This document shows, piece by piece, positions 52,255 through 62,400 of a DNA stretch of 64,000 bases (position 1 is its first letter; every line of letters starts with the position of its first letter). The notes beneath the pieces are model-generated. The model did no database searches. It worked only from the letters and a program-made list of their open reading frames with translations, and had not been told where the DNA came from. Origin of the DNA: Brevibacillus fortis (GTDB lineage: Bacteria; Bacillota; Bacilli; Brevibacillales; Brevibacillaceae); assembly GCF_003013395.1 (NCBI RefSeq), contig NZ_PXZM01000012.1:62001-126000 (forward strand), given 5' to 3'. Made by a program: the position numbers and the translations under genes.

Positions 52255-53614
52255 TTCGTACCCCCTCCATGATTCGCTTGTACTCCCTATTTTGTTGATC
52301 TGTTGCATGTGATCGGAAAGCTTCGAACAGTGTAACGCAACGAATAAAGCCACTGTCATTCTTCATGATAGTCGATAAAACCAGGCAGCGTAAAGTATCC
52401 TCCATTCCGCTCACATACTCGCCGTTGTTAAGTCGATACATAGCTAGCTCATATCGAAAACGATAATAACGATCCGTCTGGATGAGGTTATCATAATCAA
52501 TAAAATCATTGATCTGATTTGAAAATTGTTTGAGAATCCCATCCACTAAAAATCCATGCTTATTGGCCGATTCCATAATGGCTATTAGGCCAGAGAGGAT
52601 CTCTTTTGGGTGATCGATTAGGAAACGAGTGTAAGTAGGCAAAACATCGATGTCACCCAGGAGGACATCCAACGTATAGCGATTAGCCGTTGCCCACAGT
52701 CGAAACTTTTCTACCTCCATCTGTCCTGTTTCATCCAACAGTTCAAACCCACTCAGATCAGCGTAACCAGAGATATATTCTTTCGCTTCTTCATACAATC
52801 CTTGCTTTTCCAAGGCAGCACTCTTCAAAAGGAATCCCTGACCGTAGTATACAACTAAATGTCGCTCTGTCTTCAGCGGAAGCGTTTTTCTGTTGATTTT
52901 CCGCCCACGCAACTCACCCTGATAAACAGCAGTTGCCAACGCTCTTAGTTCATCTGCATAACGCTCTACCTCTTTCCATTTGTGAAGCGAAAAACATACA
53001 TTGGCAAGCTGTAATAGGGCATCCAATTGATAGTTTTCAGGTAGTCTCTTTCGATATGGATCAAATTGTATGACAGCCCCCAAATTTTTTTCGGAATCGG
53101 TACCTTGTAGAGCTCGAAATAATCGATACTGTGCGATGACAAAGCGCTCATTGTGGCTGTTTTTATCCGTATCAATGACGAGTTGATAAAAAAGAACCGA
53201 TTCCTTACGTTTCCCTTTGGTAAAGAGCTGCTCCGCAACCAGAAAGAGAATGGACGTGTTTTTCTGATCGTCCAGTAGCTTGGAGACAATCGAATCAATA
53301 CAATCCCGCCGACCAATTTCCGCGCATCGAACCAGGAATGGGACAACCCTGGATCGCGACACCCTTCCTTCCACAAAACACTCGGCCTCGTACAATTCGT
53401 ACAGCCAGCCTTGAGATTGCTCAAAAGCATGAGCGAGTGCATCCAAGTGACCAATCGTCATTGCCCGTGGTGGAATTCGATTTAAGAGGTCGCTCAATAC
53501 TCCCTGATTAATACCTGTTATCTCGCTAAGTCTAGTCAGTGTGTAACCACGTTCTTTCAGATGATGTTCAATCTCTGATCGTAATGATCGTTGAACTGTC
53601 TTACCTTCCCCCAT
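52205..53614 (-). CDS. RRNPP-type quorum-sensing regulator (HTH plus TPR)
   Basis: 469 residues. N-terminal HTH at about 10-65 (LRSEIEHHLKERGYTLTRLS, TGINQGVLSDLLN), then an all-helical domain of TPR-like repeats (LDALLQLANVCFSLHKWKEV, GQGFLLKSAALEKQGLYEEA). This architecture is that of PlcR/NprR/Rgg-like cytoplasmic peptide receptors. The downstream overlapping propeptide gene is its probable ligand. ATG at 53612-53614 chosen because AAGGAGG lies upstream; the frame is open 12 codons more. Its promoter carries a palindrome over the -35, suggesting autoregulation. Targets may include the neighbouring Spo0E-like and secreted-protein genes. Confidence 0.88.
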   Translation of the reverse strand: MGEGKTVQRSLRSEIEHHLKERGYTLTRLSEITGINQGVLSDLLNRIPPRAMTIGHLDALAHAFEQSQGWLYELYEAECFVEGRVSRSRVVPFLVRCAEIGRRDCIDSIVSKLLDDQKNTSILFLVAEQLFTKGKRKESVLFYQLVIDTDKNSHNERFVIAQYRLFRALQGTDSEKNLGAVIQFDPYRKRLPENYQLDALLQLANVCFSLHKWKEVERYADELRALATAVYQGELRGRKINRKTLPLKTERHLVVYYGQGFLLKSAALEKQGLYEEAKEYISGYADLSGFELLDETGQMEVEKFRLWATANRYTLDVLLGDIDVLPTYTRFLIDHPKEILSGLIAIMESANKHGFLVDGILKQFSNQINDFIDYDNLIQTDRYYRFRYELAMYRLNNGEYVSGMEDTLRCLVLSTIMKNDSGFIRCVTLFEAFRSHATDQQNREYKRIMEGVRNEAVDFAINSFSFGTV

Positions 53615-53659
53615 ATTACATCTACTCCTCCTTAACACAGGAAACATCAAACTTCCTAT

Positions 53660-53697
53660 ATTTTACAGAAGGTGCGAATAAATGTAAATATTTTACA
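53660..53697 (-). promoter_or_regulatory. Promoter and operator of the HTH-TPR regulator
   Basis: On the minus strand TTTACA (53688-53683), 17-base spacer, TAAAAT (53665-53660). TGTAAA-N3-TTTACA (53683-53697) is a perfect dyad overlapping the -35, and TGTAAAATAT recurs over the -10. Confidence 0.78.
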
Positions 53698-53849
53698 AAA
53701 ACAGCTATCGTCCTGCAAGATTTGTTCATTTAGAGTACACTCTGACGAAACAACTAGAAAGCTAGTGAAATCAAGGTATGAATATGTTCAAATGGGGTTG
53801 TTCTATCAATTCTTAACGTACGCTTTTTTTCCGTTTCGTGAGGTGATCC
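53698..53849. other. Island right-end non-coding stretch
   Basis: Together with the promoter this fills the 53615-53922 gap. 53817-53850 carries about 34 nt (CGTACG to GAGGTGATCCC) that recur, inverted, at 50126-50158. No gene seen. Confidence 0.55.
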
Positions 53850-53887
53850 CACCTTGAAAGAAGGTATCCTGTACTCGTGCAGAAAGG
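53850..53887 (+). repeat. Right 38-nt direct repeat of accessory island
   Basis: Matches 49683-49720 at 34 of 38 bases in the same orientation. The pair encloses the debris, secreted-protein, Spo0E-like and quorum-sensing genes. Confidence 0.8.
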
Positions 53888-53922
53888 ACACCTTCAGTAG
53901 GTGCCCTCTCCCGTAAACATCC

Positions 53923-54168
53923 CTATTCAGACTCCTGCTTGTACAGGTTTTGTAATTCTTCGAGGCTTTTGTCTGTCTTGTTGAATCGTCTTTCCAGCCG
54001 ATCCTGAACTACTCTGGGCAGTTCATTATTCAAAATGTGTACAATATAAAACAGGGTTCCGATAATGACGAACATACTCAATATCAAGGTGATTTCTGGA
54101 GTAATGATAAAAAAGCACACACCGCCTATCAAAATCGTCAGTAGAATGTATCCAAACCATCTCCCCAT
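53923..54168 (-). CDS. Small two-helix membrane protein
   Basis: 81 residues. Two membrane helices (YILLTILIGGVCFFIIT and ITLILSMFVIIGTLFYIVHI), then a charged amphipathic tail (QDRLERRFNKTDKSLEELQNLY). ATG with AAGGGGAG at good spacing. No family recognised. It lies just outside the right direct repeat and is monocistronic. Confidence 0.75.
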   Translation of the reverse strand: MGRWFGYILLTILIGGVCFFIITPEITLILSMFVIIGTLFYIVHILNNELPRVVQDRLERRFNKTDKSLEELQNLYKQESE

Positions 54169-54244
54169 GGTTCACTCCCCTTTATGATTTGACAATTCGC
54201 AAACCACCTATATTTTACCAAATCATACAATCACTTGTCCTTGA

Positions 54245-54276
54245 AAAAGGGTGCCCTCCAGTACTTGGGCACCCTG
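54245..54276. terminator. Terminator of the YhgE/Pip gene
   Basis: AGGGTGCCC and GGGCACCCT form a 9-bp stem; on the minus strand it is followed by TTTTTC, ending the gene at 54304. Confidence 0.88.
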
Positions 54277-54303
54277 CTAATTCCAATCGACACCGTATAT
54301 CCT

Positions 54304-56979
54304 TTACCCAATGATCTTGGTCTTCTTCGCATTCTCCATCGACTTTTCAATGAGTCCGCTCAACGGACGCTTCAGCGCGAGCGCCACGAACAGGCTAATA
54401 CCGATAAAGCCGGATAAGACGAGTATATCCCGAATCGCCGTTTCCCAGAGGATGCCGCCCACCCCTTCACGTAACAGGCTGATTGCATACGTAAAGGGCA
54501 TGTATGGGTTCAGTGCTTGGAAAAACGGTGAAGTCATGCTGATCGGGAACGTACCGCCCGAGCTAGAGAATTGAAACACCATGAAGATGATCGCGATGCC
54601 TTTGCCCACGTTTCCGAAAACGGATACTAGCGTGTACGTAATCGTGACGAACACCAGGCTGATCAGCATACCGAATAACACAAACGGAGCTTTATCCGCT
54701 ACATAGGCCCCGAGGATGTAAATATCACCGAGCGTGACGAACAACGCTTGAAGTAGCCCGATTGTCGCAAACGTTCCCAAGCGGCCCAGATACAATTGAT
54801 ACGGCTTGTACACTCCGGCTGGATTTTCCGCATTCGGCTTCAGCAGGGAAATCAACAAGGTCGCGCCAACCCAGAGAGACAACACACCGTAAAACGGTGA
54901 CATGGCCGAACCGTAATTCGGAATCGGGTATAGGCGGTTTTCCTTGATCTGCACGGGACTTGCGAGAAATTCGCTCTCTTTTTTAATGTCGCCGCGCAAT
55001 AGCTTGGCAAGATCGGCGAAGTTGTTGTTCGCCTCGACCTCTCTCAGCTTGTCGGCCGCCTGCCCAATGGCACTCTCCAGCTTGGGCAAATCATCGCGAA
55101 CCAATGCGGCAACTCTGTGGACTCCTGTCTCCACCTCCGGGAGCTTATAGCGCACAAAATCAGCCAGCTTGGTCAAATCCGCCTCCGCTTTGGGCAGATC
55201 GTTCTGGACGAATGCTGCTGCCTCGTCGAGCTTTTTCCCAATGGCAGGAAGATTACTCTTCAGGAATAGAGCTGCTACGCGAATGGCATTTGCAAAAGCA
55301 TCCGACTTGCTTCTGAGCGTCTGCGCGAGCTCGTGGACTTGCTTCTGTATCTGCGGCATTTCCTGTTGGATTCGCTTCAATTCTGATAATCCCAGCTCCA
55401 AGCCCGACTTTGTCTCTTGGAGAATCGCTTCGATATCCGGAAGTTTTTCTTGGGCCTTATGCAGTAGATCGGCGGATTCTCCCGTGATCACTTTCAGCCT
55501 TTCAATGCCCTCGGATATTTTCGGGACGATTTCGCTATCGTAGAGGGACAGGATGTCTCCCAATTCCGCGCTGACGTTTTTCGAGAGCTGATTCAGACTC
55601 TCGACCAAGTCTTTCGCTGGCTGCTTGCCGTTTTCCAGCGCGCTTGCAATCATGCCGAGAATCTCCATTTGTCGGTTCATTCTGTTTTCAATCGTGCGCA
55701 GCCTCTCTGTGAAATGACTCAATGGCTGTCCGGGAATATAGCTGTTTACTTTCTCTACAAGTGATGCGGTATGCCCCAAAACATTCGCGGCTCTGGATAA
55801 CCTGTCTTTCACGGCATTTACTTCACTCGCAGTAGGCAAGCGATCCGGATTGATTTGCAACAGTCTGTCTGTGAGTTGTGTGAGCGCGTCCGTGGCTTGC
55901 TGGGCTAGCATGAGATTTTGCTTGATCAACGGTGCAATCGTTTCAAAGGCACCATCATGCTTCGCAAAAAAGTCATTTAGCCGATCGGCAACAGCCGCGC
56001 CCTTATCAGTCAGATCAGCAATACGCGGCAACGCATCTTGAGCAGCTGAAACGATTTCAATGGCCTGACTCGCTTTTTCTGTGGCCGTAGTCACTCCGTT
56101 TGCGACTTTATCAAAATTTTGATCCAGCTCTTCAATTCGTCCGACGGCTTGCTCAATCACCGGCAGCTTGTCTTCCATCGCGATAATGACCGACGCCGCC
56201 TCATTGATTTTCGGCCAGTTTTGCTGAATTTTGAGCACTGCCTGCCCAGCTTGATTGATCTCTGGGATTCTTTTTTCCACTTCCAGAATGATCTGCGCTT
56301 TCTCGTGAATCTCGGGAAGCTTCTTCTCAATCTCCAATACTTTTTGCCCTGCGGCACGAATCTCGGGCAGACTTTTTTCCAGTTGGAAAACGCCACTCTC
56401 GATTTTGCGGATGGTCGGCAATTGCTCTTCGATTTTTATGCCGATCTCTGTAAGCTTCGTCAGCAAGGCTTCACTGACGCTTTCGGTAAAACTCTCATTG
56501 ATCTGCTTGGCAATTGCCGAAACACCTGACGAGGTGATTTTGGGAGCGACGGCGTTTACTTTTTCATTGACCGTATAGATCACTTCGGGCTTGTTCAGGT
56601 TACCATGAACAATTCCCGTGATTTTGGTGGAAAAGTCAGCCGGGATCAAGATGCTGGCATAATAATCGCCTCGCTCCACGCCCCGCCTGGCCTCTTCTTT
56701 ATCCACAAAGGTCCACCCGAGCTTCTGGTTGTTCTGCAAGCTTTTTACGAGCTCGTCTCCGATGTTGACCTTTTGATCGCCAACCATGGCTCCCTGATCC
56801 TCGCTCGTCACCGCTACCTTGACGCCTTGCGTATTGGCGTAAGGGTCCCAGACCGATTTGATGTTGATCCAATCGTATAAACAAGGGAGGAGAATGATGG
56901 CGATGATCAGAAAAATCCCAGTCGGGACCTTGAAAATGTTAATCCAGTCCGTTTTGTAAATCTTCCATATAGACCGCAT
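54304..56979 (-). CDS. yhgE: YhgE/Pip-family ABC-2-like membrane protein with helical repeat arrays
   Basis: 891 residues. One N-terminal helix (about 20-38), a family beta domain (VKVAVTSEDQGAMV, YYASILIPADFS), a long extracytoplasmic coiled region of about 500 residues, and five or six C-terminal helices from about 690 (MSPFYGVLSLWVGATLL to the end). YhgE/Pip proteins include the phage-infection protein of Lactococcus and accessory membrane parts of type VII-like secretion; their mechanism is unsettled. The coiled region contains six 17-residue repeats (184-285) and four 18-residue repeats (574-645), each with an L-P core. Monocistronic. Confidence 0.88.
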   Translation of the reverse strand: MRSIWKIYKTDWINIFKVPTGIFLIIAIILLPCLYDWINIKSVWDPYANTQGVKVAVTSEDQGAMVGDQKVNIGDELVKSLQNNQKLGWTFVDKEEARRGVERGDYYASILIPADFSTKITGIVHGNLNKPEVIYTVNEKVNAVAPKITSSGVSAIAKQINESFTESVSEALLTKLTEIGIKIEEQLPTIRKIESGVFQLEKSLPEIRAAGQKVLEIEKKLPEIHEKAQIILEVEKRIPEINQAGQAVLKIQQNWPKINEAASVIIAMEDKLPVIEQAVGRIEELDQNFDKVANGVTTATEKASQAIEIVSAAQDALPRIADLTDKGAAVADRLNDFFAKHDGAFETIAPLIKQNLMLAQQATDALTQLTDRLLQINPDRLPTASEVNAVKDRLSRAANVLGHTASLVEKVNSYIPGQPLSHFTERLRTIENRMNRQMEILGMIASALENGKQPAKDLVESLNQLSKNVSAELGDILSLYDSEIVPKISEGIERLKVITGESADLLHKAQEKLPDIEAILQETKSGLELGLSELKRIQQEMPQIQKQVHELAQTLRSKSDAFANAIRVAALFLKSNLPAIGKKLDEAAAFVQNDLPKAEADLTKLADFVRYKLPEVETGVHRVAALVRDDLPKLESAIGQAADKLREVEANNNFADLAKLLRGDIKKESEFLASPVQIKENRLYPIPNYGSAMSPFYGVLSLWVGATLLISLLKPNAENPAGVYKPYQLYLGRLGTFATIGLLQALFVTLGDIYILGAYVADKAPFVLFGMLISLVFVTITYTLVSVFGNVGKGIAIIFMVFQFSSSGGTFPISMTSPFFQALNPYMPFTYAISLLREGVGGILWETAIRDILVLSGFIGISLFVALALKRPLSGLIEKSMENAKKTKIIG
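55045..55260 (-). repeat. Four tandem 18-residue repeats in the YhgE/Pip protein
   Basis: Residues 574-645 split into KSNLPAIGKKLDEAAAFV, QNDLPKAEADLTKLADFV, RYKLPEVETGVHRVAALV and RDDLPKLESAIGQAADKL; the L-P pair and hydrophobic positions recur exactly every 18 residues. Confidence 0.85.
56125..56430 (-). repeat. Six tandem 17-residue repeats in the YhgE/Pip protein
   Basis: Residues 184-285 split into six units of 17 with consensus E-K-x-L-P-x-I-x-x-A-x-x-x-I-L-x-I/V, for example EKSLPEIRAAGQKVLEI and EKKLPEIHEKAQIILEV. No gaps between units. Confidence 0.88.
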
Positions 56980-57113
56980 GTATGTACCACCTAGTAAGAA
57001 AGAATGGATGAATCTTTACACTCACATGACAGTTTACCATGGAAGGAAATGAACGGGAATGAGCTGTCAGTAGTAGCATGAGCTGCTGCACGCCAATTTA
57101 TGAAGGACAATCT

Positions 57114-58700
57114 TCAACGCGCTGGACTCACCATGTCAAAGCTCCAATCCACATTTTCATACCTTTTTACTAGCTGACTGGCCGTGATCGTTACCGGTTG
57201 ATTTTCCCTTCCTTTCGGAAAATCGCGGATCGTGATCGTTATTGCATGGGGACGATCTTTTTCCGTAGAACGATCTTCCTTCTCCATTTTGACGATGCCC
57301 AATCCAATCGCATCGATTCCACGGTATTCATAGCTGTCCTGGTGGTAGGTGAACTCTGCCTCTACGATACCGACGTATCCGGATGTGCCGTGAGCTGGAT
57401 TCGGCTCGGGCGCGATGCGAAACGACTTCAAGACAAACGTATTCCCCTCATTGGTGAAGGTTAGAGGCTGTTTGTTGAGGTCAGCAGGCGTAAATGTCAG
57501 GAGCAGATCGGATGGTTCTGCCTTCTCGATGTAGACGGTACGATACGTAAGCTTTTTGTTTGGTTCAATCGGTCCATAAAATTCTCCGTCTGCCCCGTTC
57601 GTATCCATCACAACCTTGCCTTTCTCATCGACGATTTCCCACATGACTGTCGCATTCGTCCCAAAGAAATCCCATAGTTCTTGGGCCGTGACCTTGTCCG
57701 GGTAAAGTGAATTGTAGACCTTCACTCCTGCTTGAACTCTCGACTCCATACGGGCAAGCTCTTGCTCGTTCATTTTGGAAGAGAGGATCAGCTTTGATTC
57801 CATTGGCGTCAGCACCAGTCGGTCAGCCTCCAAGATAAATCCTTGCGGTGAGGTGTATGTTTTATGTATCGGAATCGTTTGCGTTGCTGATTTGCTTTTC
57901 TCCAAAGAAACGGGGACCTTCAAATGCCAGCTTCCATAAGTGGGATTTACTTTCTTTTCGTCTTTTGTATAAGCTTCATTGTGCAGATCCAATCTATTTA
58001 CTTTCAGGTTGAGAATCAAATCATTCGGTATATTCTCTGGGAGATACAAGGTCTCAAAGCCGTAGGAATGCTGCACCTCGGTTCTGATGTACTTCCCGTT
58101 TTGGTCTGACAGAAAAATCCGGTTATCCTTGTTTTCAAACTCAATGGAAGCTTCCAGCTCTTGATTTTGTTCGGTGAAAAACCGAATCGACACGTACATT
58201 TTTAATGGATCGACCAAAATCTCATCTACCAGCATAGTAATGCCTTGATCAGTTACCTTTTGATTCACTTTTTGAGAAAAACCCAGATCGCCTCCGCGCT
58301 GCATTTCCACGATAAACGACTCGGAAAAAATCGATGTGACATAGTGAGCAAGCGTAGGCGATGAGACGACACCCACTGTCAGGGCAAGCAGCAGTACGGC
58401 TGCAGTAATACCTGCCCTTTGCCACAGACGACTGCCTGACCATTTTTTTCGGCGGATCGGTCCTTGTTGTAGCTCTTCTACTTGTAAAATTTCCGCCATG
58501 ACTTTTTCGGTGAAATGATCAGAGGCAGACACGATTGGCCAAGGTTTACTCAAGTCTGCATCCACTTCGTCGACTTCCTGAAGCAGCATGGACTGACAAT
58601 GCTCACAACCAGCGATATGGTCCTGAAGCTGTCTTCCTTCTTCATGTGAAAGCTCTCGGTCGACTTGATTGATCAGCCTGACACAATCAGCACATTTCAT
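57114..58700 (-). CDS. Zinc-finger anti-sigma factor with large outer DUF4179-like region
   Basis: About 528 residues. N-terminal anti-sigma zinc finger: CADCVRLINQVDREL then H-x3-C-x2-C (HIAGCEHC). One membrane helix (GITAAVLLLALTVGVVSS, about 100-117), then a DUF4179-like domain and further beta domains outside. It should hold the upstream sigma factor until an envelope signal releases it. ATG at 58698-58700 with AAGGGGGA; the gene overlaps the sigma stop by 14 bases. The outer part (over 400 residues) is large for this class. Confidence 0.88.
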   Translation of the reverse strand: MKCADCVRLINQVDRELSHEEGRQLQDHIAGCEHCQSMLLQEVDEVDADLSKPWPIVSASDHFTEKVMAEILQVEELQQGPIRRKKWSGSRLWQRAGITAAVLLLALTVGVVSSPTLAHYVTSIFSESFIVEMQRGGDLGFSQKVNQKVTDQGITMLVDEILVDPLKMYVSIRFFTEQNQELEASIEFENKDNRIFLSDQNGKYIRTEVQHSYGFETLYLPENIPNDLILNLKVNRLDLHNEAYTKDEKKVNPTYGSWHLKVPVSLEKSKSATQTIPIHKTYTSPQGFILEADRLVLTPMESKLILSSKMNEQELARMESRVQAGVKVYNSLYPDKVTAQELWDFFGTNATVMWEIVDEKGKVVMDTNGADGEFYGPIEPNKKLTYRTVYIEKAEPSDLLLTFTPADLNKQPLTFTNEGNTFVLKSFRIAPEPNPAHGTSGYVGIVEAEFTYHQDSYEYRGIDAIGLGIVKMEKEDRSTEKDRPHAITITIRDFPKGRENQPVTITASQLVKRYENVDWSFDMVSPAR

Positions 58701-59244
58701 GAAGCTTCCCCCTTTTTCCCATGAGCTCACGTAGCTTTTTCTTTGCGCGGTACAAGTGAACCTGCACCGTTGTCACCGGCACTTGCATCGTCTCCGCAAT
58801 TTCTTGATAACTCATCTCTTCAAAATAACGCAGCGTAAGTACGATCCGGTAATGGGAAGCGAGCTCTTCCATGACAGCGAATAGCTCGTTTTGTTTTTCA
58901 AGCGCCAAGTAAAATGACTCCGGGTTTTCTTCGTAGGTATGAGCCGTATTGGACTCTTGTAAAGGTACGCTCGGATGCTTTTCAGCCCTCCGCCATGCTT
59001 GCAGACAACAATTGATTGCGATTTTATTTAACCAGGCTGAAAACGGACGGCTCGCATCGTATTTTTGCAAGCTTTTATACGCGTTGACGAACGCAGACTG
59101 TGCGAAATCTTCTGCATCCTCTGGGGAATTGCCCATCCGCACGAGCAACGAGCACACCCTGTTTTTGTACTTGTTCACAAGGTGGGCAAAGGCATGCGAG
59201 TCGCCTCCCAAGACTTGCTTCACCCACTCTTGATCCTCCTCCAT
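58687..59244 (-). CDS. ECF-type RNA polymerase sigma factor
   Basis: 185 residues. Region 2 NSPEDAEDFAQSAFVNAYKSLQKYDASRPFSAWLNKIA and region 4 ASHYRIVLTLRYFEEMSYQEIAETMQVPVTTVQVHLYRAKKKLRE are complete. ATG with GAAGGGAGCG upstream. Coupled to the overlapping zinc-finger anti-sigma gene. No target promoters could be assigned in this window. Confidence 0.93.
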   Translation of the reverse strand: MEEDQEWVKQVLGGDSHAFAHLVNKYKNRVCSLLVRMGNSPEDAEDFAQSAFVNAYKSLQKYDASRPFSAWLNKIAINCCLQAWRRAEKHPSVPLQESNTAHTYEENPESFYLALEKQNELFAVMEELASHYRIVLTLRYFEEMSYQEIAETMQVPVTTVQVHLYRAKKKLRELMGKRGKLHEMC

Positions 59245-59374
59245 GAATGGTCGCTCCCTTCAATTTCTATCACCAGACATTCCGTTCACTTCTACTGTCC
59301 AGCAATCATTCTACCTTTACTATGAAAAGAACGGTTTTTTTCTTACAAGGATTGGATAATTATTTTTGGGATAG

Positions 59375-59406
59375 GAAAAAAGCCCAACCATCACTGGTCA
59401 GGCTCT
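59375..59406 (-). terminator. Terminator of the metallophosphoesterase gene
   Basis: AGCCTGACC-AGTGAT-GGTTGGGCT (two mismatched or G-U positions) followed by TTTTTTCC on the minus strand. Confidence 0.8.
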
Positions 59407-59425
59407 TCCTAGTAAATCGGTACAT

Positions 59426-62400
59426 CTATTTTCTCACTTTCAACGTGTACTCGCTCGTATGACCATTGTTTTCCGCTACAATCGTCACCGTGGTTTTGTC
59501 TGGTGTATCGTCATGGACGGTTACCAGACCATCCTCGCTAATCTCAGCAAATTCTGCTTCCACGACACTGTATGTGGTTCCTGTGCTCTCTGTGGTCATG
59601 TCTCGTCTGCTGCGGTCCGTCATAGTAGCCGAAACGCTCATTTGAACCGTACTACCCGGCTTCACTGTACTCTTTTTTGCGGATAGGTTGATACTTTTGA
59701 CCTCTGCAATCGTGAACGTCACTTTGGTTGATTTTTCTCCGTTGCTCACCTTGACCGTAACTTTTTTGCCAGGTCGCGCATCCTCGGAAATTTCGATCAA
59801 GCCGTTTTCATCAACGGTGACGTTACTATTGTCAGATTCATAGACAGTACCGCTCTCTTCATCGGTCAGATCCTGCTCGGTGCGGTTCGAGAACCATCCG
59901 GTCACCTGGAGCTGGAGACTCTCACCCGGCAATAGGGTTGCCCTGCTTGGCGTAACGTTCACTCTTTGCAGACCCGTATTTGCTACCAAGTAGATGCCTG
60001 GCTTTTCGATTTCAAAGCTTGCGCGGTCACCCGTCTTGAGGACATCTACCGTTTTTCCTTTGGAGGTCTTGAGGACGTTCCATACTTTCTTCGCTTCATC
60101 ATAGTACTGAGCCGTCAAATATTTTTCCTTGTGCTCGTACGGCAAAATCATGCGGACAGTCTCGCTGTCAAAGCGCTTCATTTCCTTGTTGTCTGCTTCC
60201 AGGCGAACTTCGTACATATCGCTGGCATTGCCCGTCTTCGAAGGCTTTTTGATGTCGTCCGGCTTCGAGAGCTCGACGTTGATATCACCAGCTTCATGCT
60301 CTTCGAGAAGCTTGCTGGACAGCCAAACACCTGCGTCTTCCTTGTTCACCAGTGCTACATTGATTTGCTTTTGTGCCAATGCATGTACGATATCACTGTT
60401 CAGAGTCATCGAAGATTTTTCTTCTTCCTTCGATTTTTTCGCTGCACGCACTTCATGACTGTCGCGATCCATGCGAATCTCGATTGTCTTCTCCAAGTCA
60501 AACAGCGATGCTTGCTTGTCCAGTGCTGTCTCGATAGCCTCGACTGCTTGGGCAAGGCGTTCGATTTGAGCGACTACCTTCTCTGTATTTTCGCTATCAT
60601 CTGCTTCGATCGTGCTGACTTGTGTCAAAAGTTCTGTGATCGGCTCTTTCAGCTTTTTCACCCATTTTTCAGAGAGATCATCTTTATTCAGCTGGGCAAT
60701 CGTCGTCTCTGCTACATGAGCCATGACTTTTACTGCTTGCTCCCATTGTTCTTGATCGTTTTTCTCGATCTCATCTACAACTGGCAAGAAAGCGTCCTTC
60801 AACAGAGAGTAAGTCTGTTCTAACACTTGATCCTCATCGACGATATCCTCTTTCCATTTGGAAACCATCGCTGCCAACACGGTATTCGTTGCATCGGAAA
60901 CCAAAGCAAGATGCGTAGAATCACTGAGCTTTTCGTCCTTGATCAGCTTGGACAATTGCTTAATTGCATTCTTTGCCTGCTCCTCTACCACATCCTCATC
61001 CGTTGCGTTCTTAATGGCCTCAGCAGCAGCGCGATTGGCTTGGCGCAACTCTTCATCTGGCGTGAGTACAGGCGGATCTACTGGTGGCACTTCGGTAAAC
61101 GCATCCTTCAGTGCTGTTTGAGCAAAGTCCTCTGACTCTGTGTCCTTTTGCTTGGAGAAAGCGAGAAGCTTCGTCGCGCCATTCGGGATCGCCGTACCAT
61201 TCGGGATCACGTAGGCGACCTTATCGCCTGTCTTGGCTACAGATGCGATCGCTGACTGACCGGACAGCTTGCCCTCGTCGTTCCCCCAGTAGAGTACATA
61301 CTCGTCAATGTTCGTTTCATTTGCCGCAGGAGTGACCGTGACGTCGCCGCCAATCACACCCTTATTCGTGTCCGCATCGGTAAAGGATACCGCCTGTGGT
61401 GCTTGTGCCTGCGTCTCATCCACAATCGTAAAGGTCACGCGACCGAGTTCAATATTGTCGTTATCGGAGCGATATTCTGCTTCCCCGACATAAATCGCAT
61501 CGTACTTCCCCGGAGCGAGCTTCAAATCCTTGAATGAAACTGTTCCATTTGGCTGCTTCACGCCGCTCGTTTTTTGCTGGGCGATTGCTTTTACATTTTT
61601 GCCCAACTTCGTGCCTGTAGGGAAAATACCGATCCAGTCTTCTCTTACCGAGCTCGTGTAGGCAACCTCAATCGCTTCGGACGACAGGTACTTCTCTTTC
61701 ACCATATGAACCGTAGGATTGCTAAGGGTCAAATCTGGATCGGTAGAAGGGTCTACCACTGGAATTTTCTCGGAAAGATCGATTTCATATTGTGCATTGG
61801 CGATCCATGTGTCGTTTTTAAAATCTCTGCCTTTTACCAGGACTTTATCTTCGTAGACTTCCACAAAAAAGCCTTGGCTTCCGTCCTTACCTGTATTCGC
61901 ATCTGTCCACAAATAGGAGGTCGCACCTGCATTAAACATCGTGGCGTATTTGGCGTTATACATCGTATCCTTCGCACCCAACTCCCAGTGTGTATGTCCA
62001 CTGAACAGAAGGGCTCCGGGATGCTTCGCCAGGATCGTTTTCAATTCCGTATCTTGTCTGACACCATACCAGTAATTGCTTTTGAGATAACCATCATTGG
62101 CACCGGCTACCGTATTCTTCAACGGCTGGTGATGGAAAATGAACGTCGGCTTGCCCCCAGACTCAGCGAGCTTCTCGTCCAGCCATTTCAACTGCGTTTC
62201 CGACAGGTAGGAGAAGTCCTTCAACCCTTTTTCCGTGCCAAGGAAAATGAACTGGTAGCCGTTAATCCACACATTGTAGTAGCTGGATTTCATGTTGGTG
62301 TACTTGTGGAACAGCTCCGAAAATTGCGTCCAGTCCCCCCAGCGAACATCGTGGTTCCCTTGAACAAAATACGTTTCCGGGAGTTGGTCCTTGTACATGT

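Noticed and set aside
49683..53887. Mobile element (IS or integron) in the island
   Set aside because: No transposase, integrase or terminal inverted repeats found; only direct repeats.
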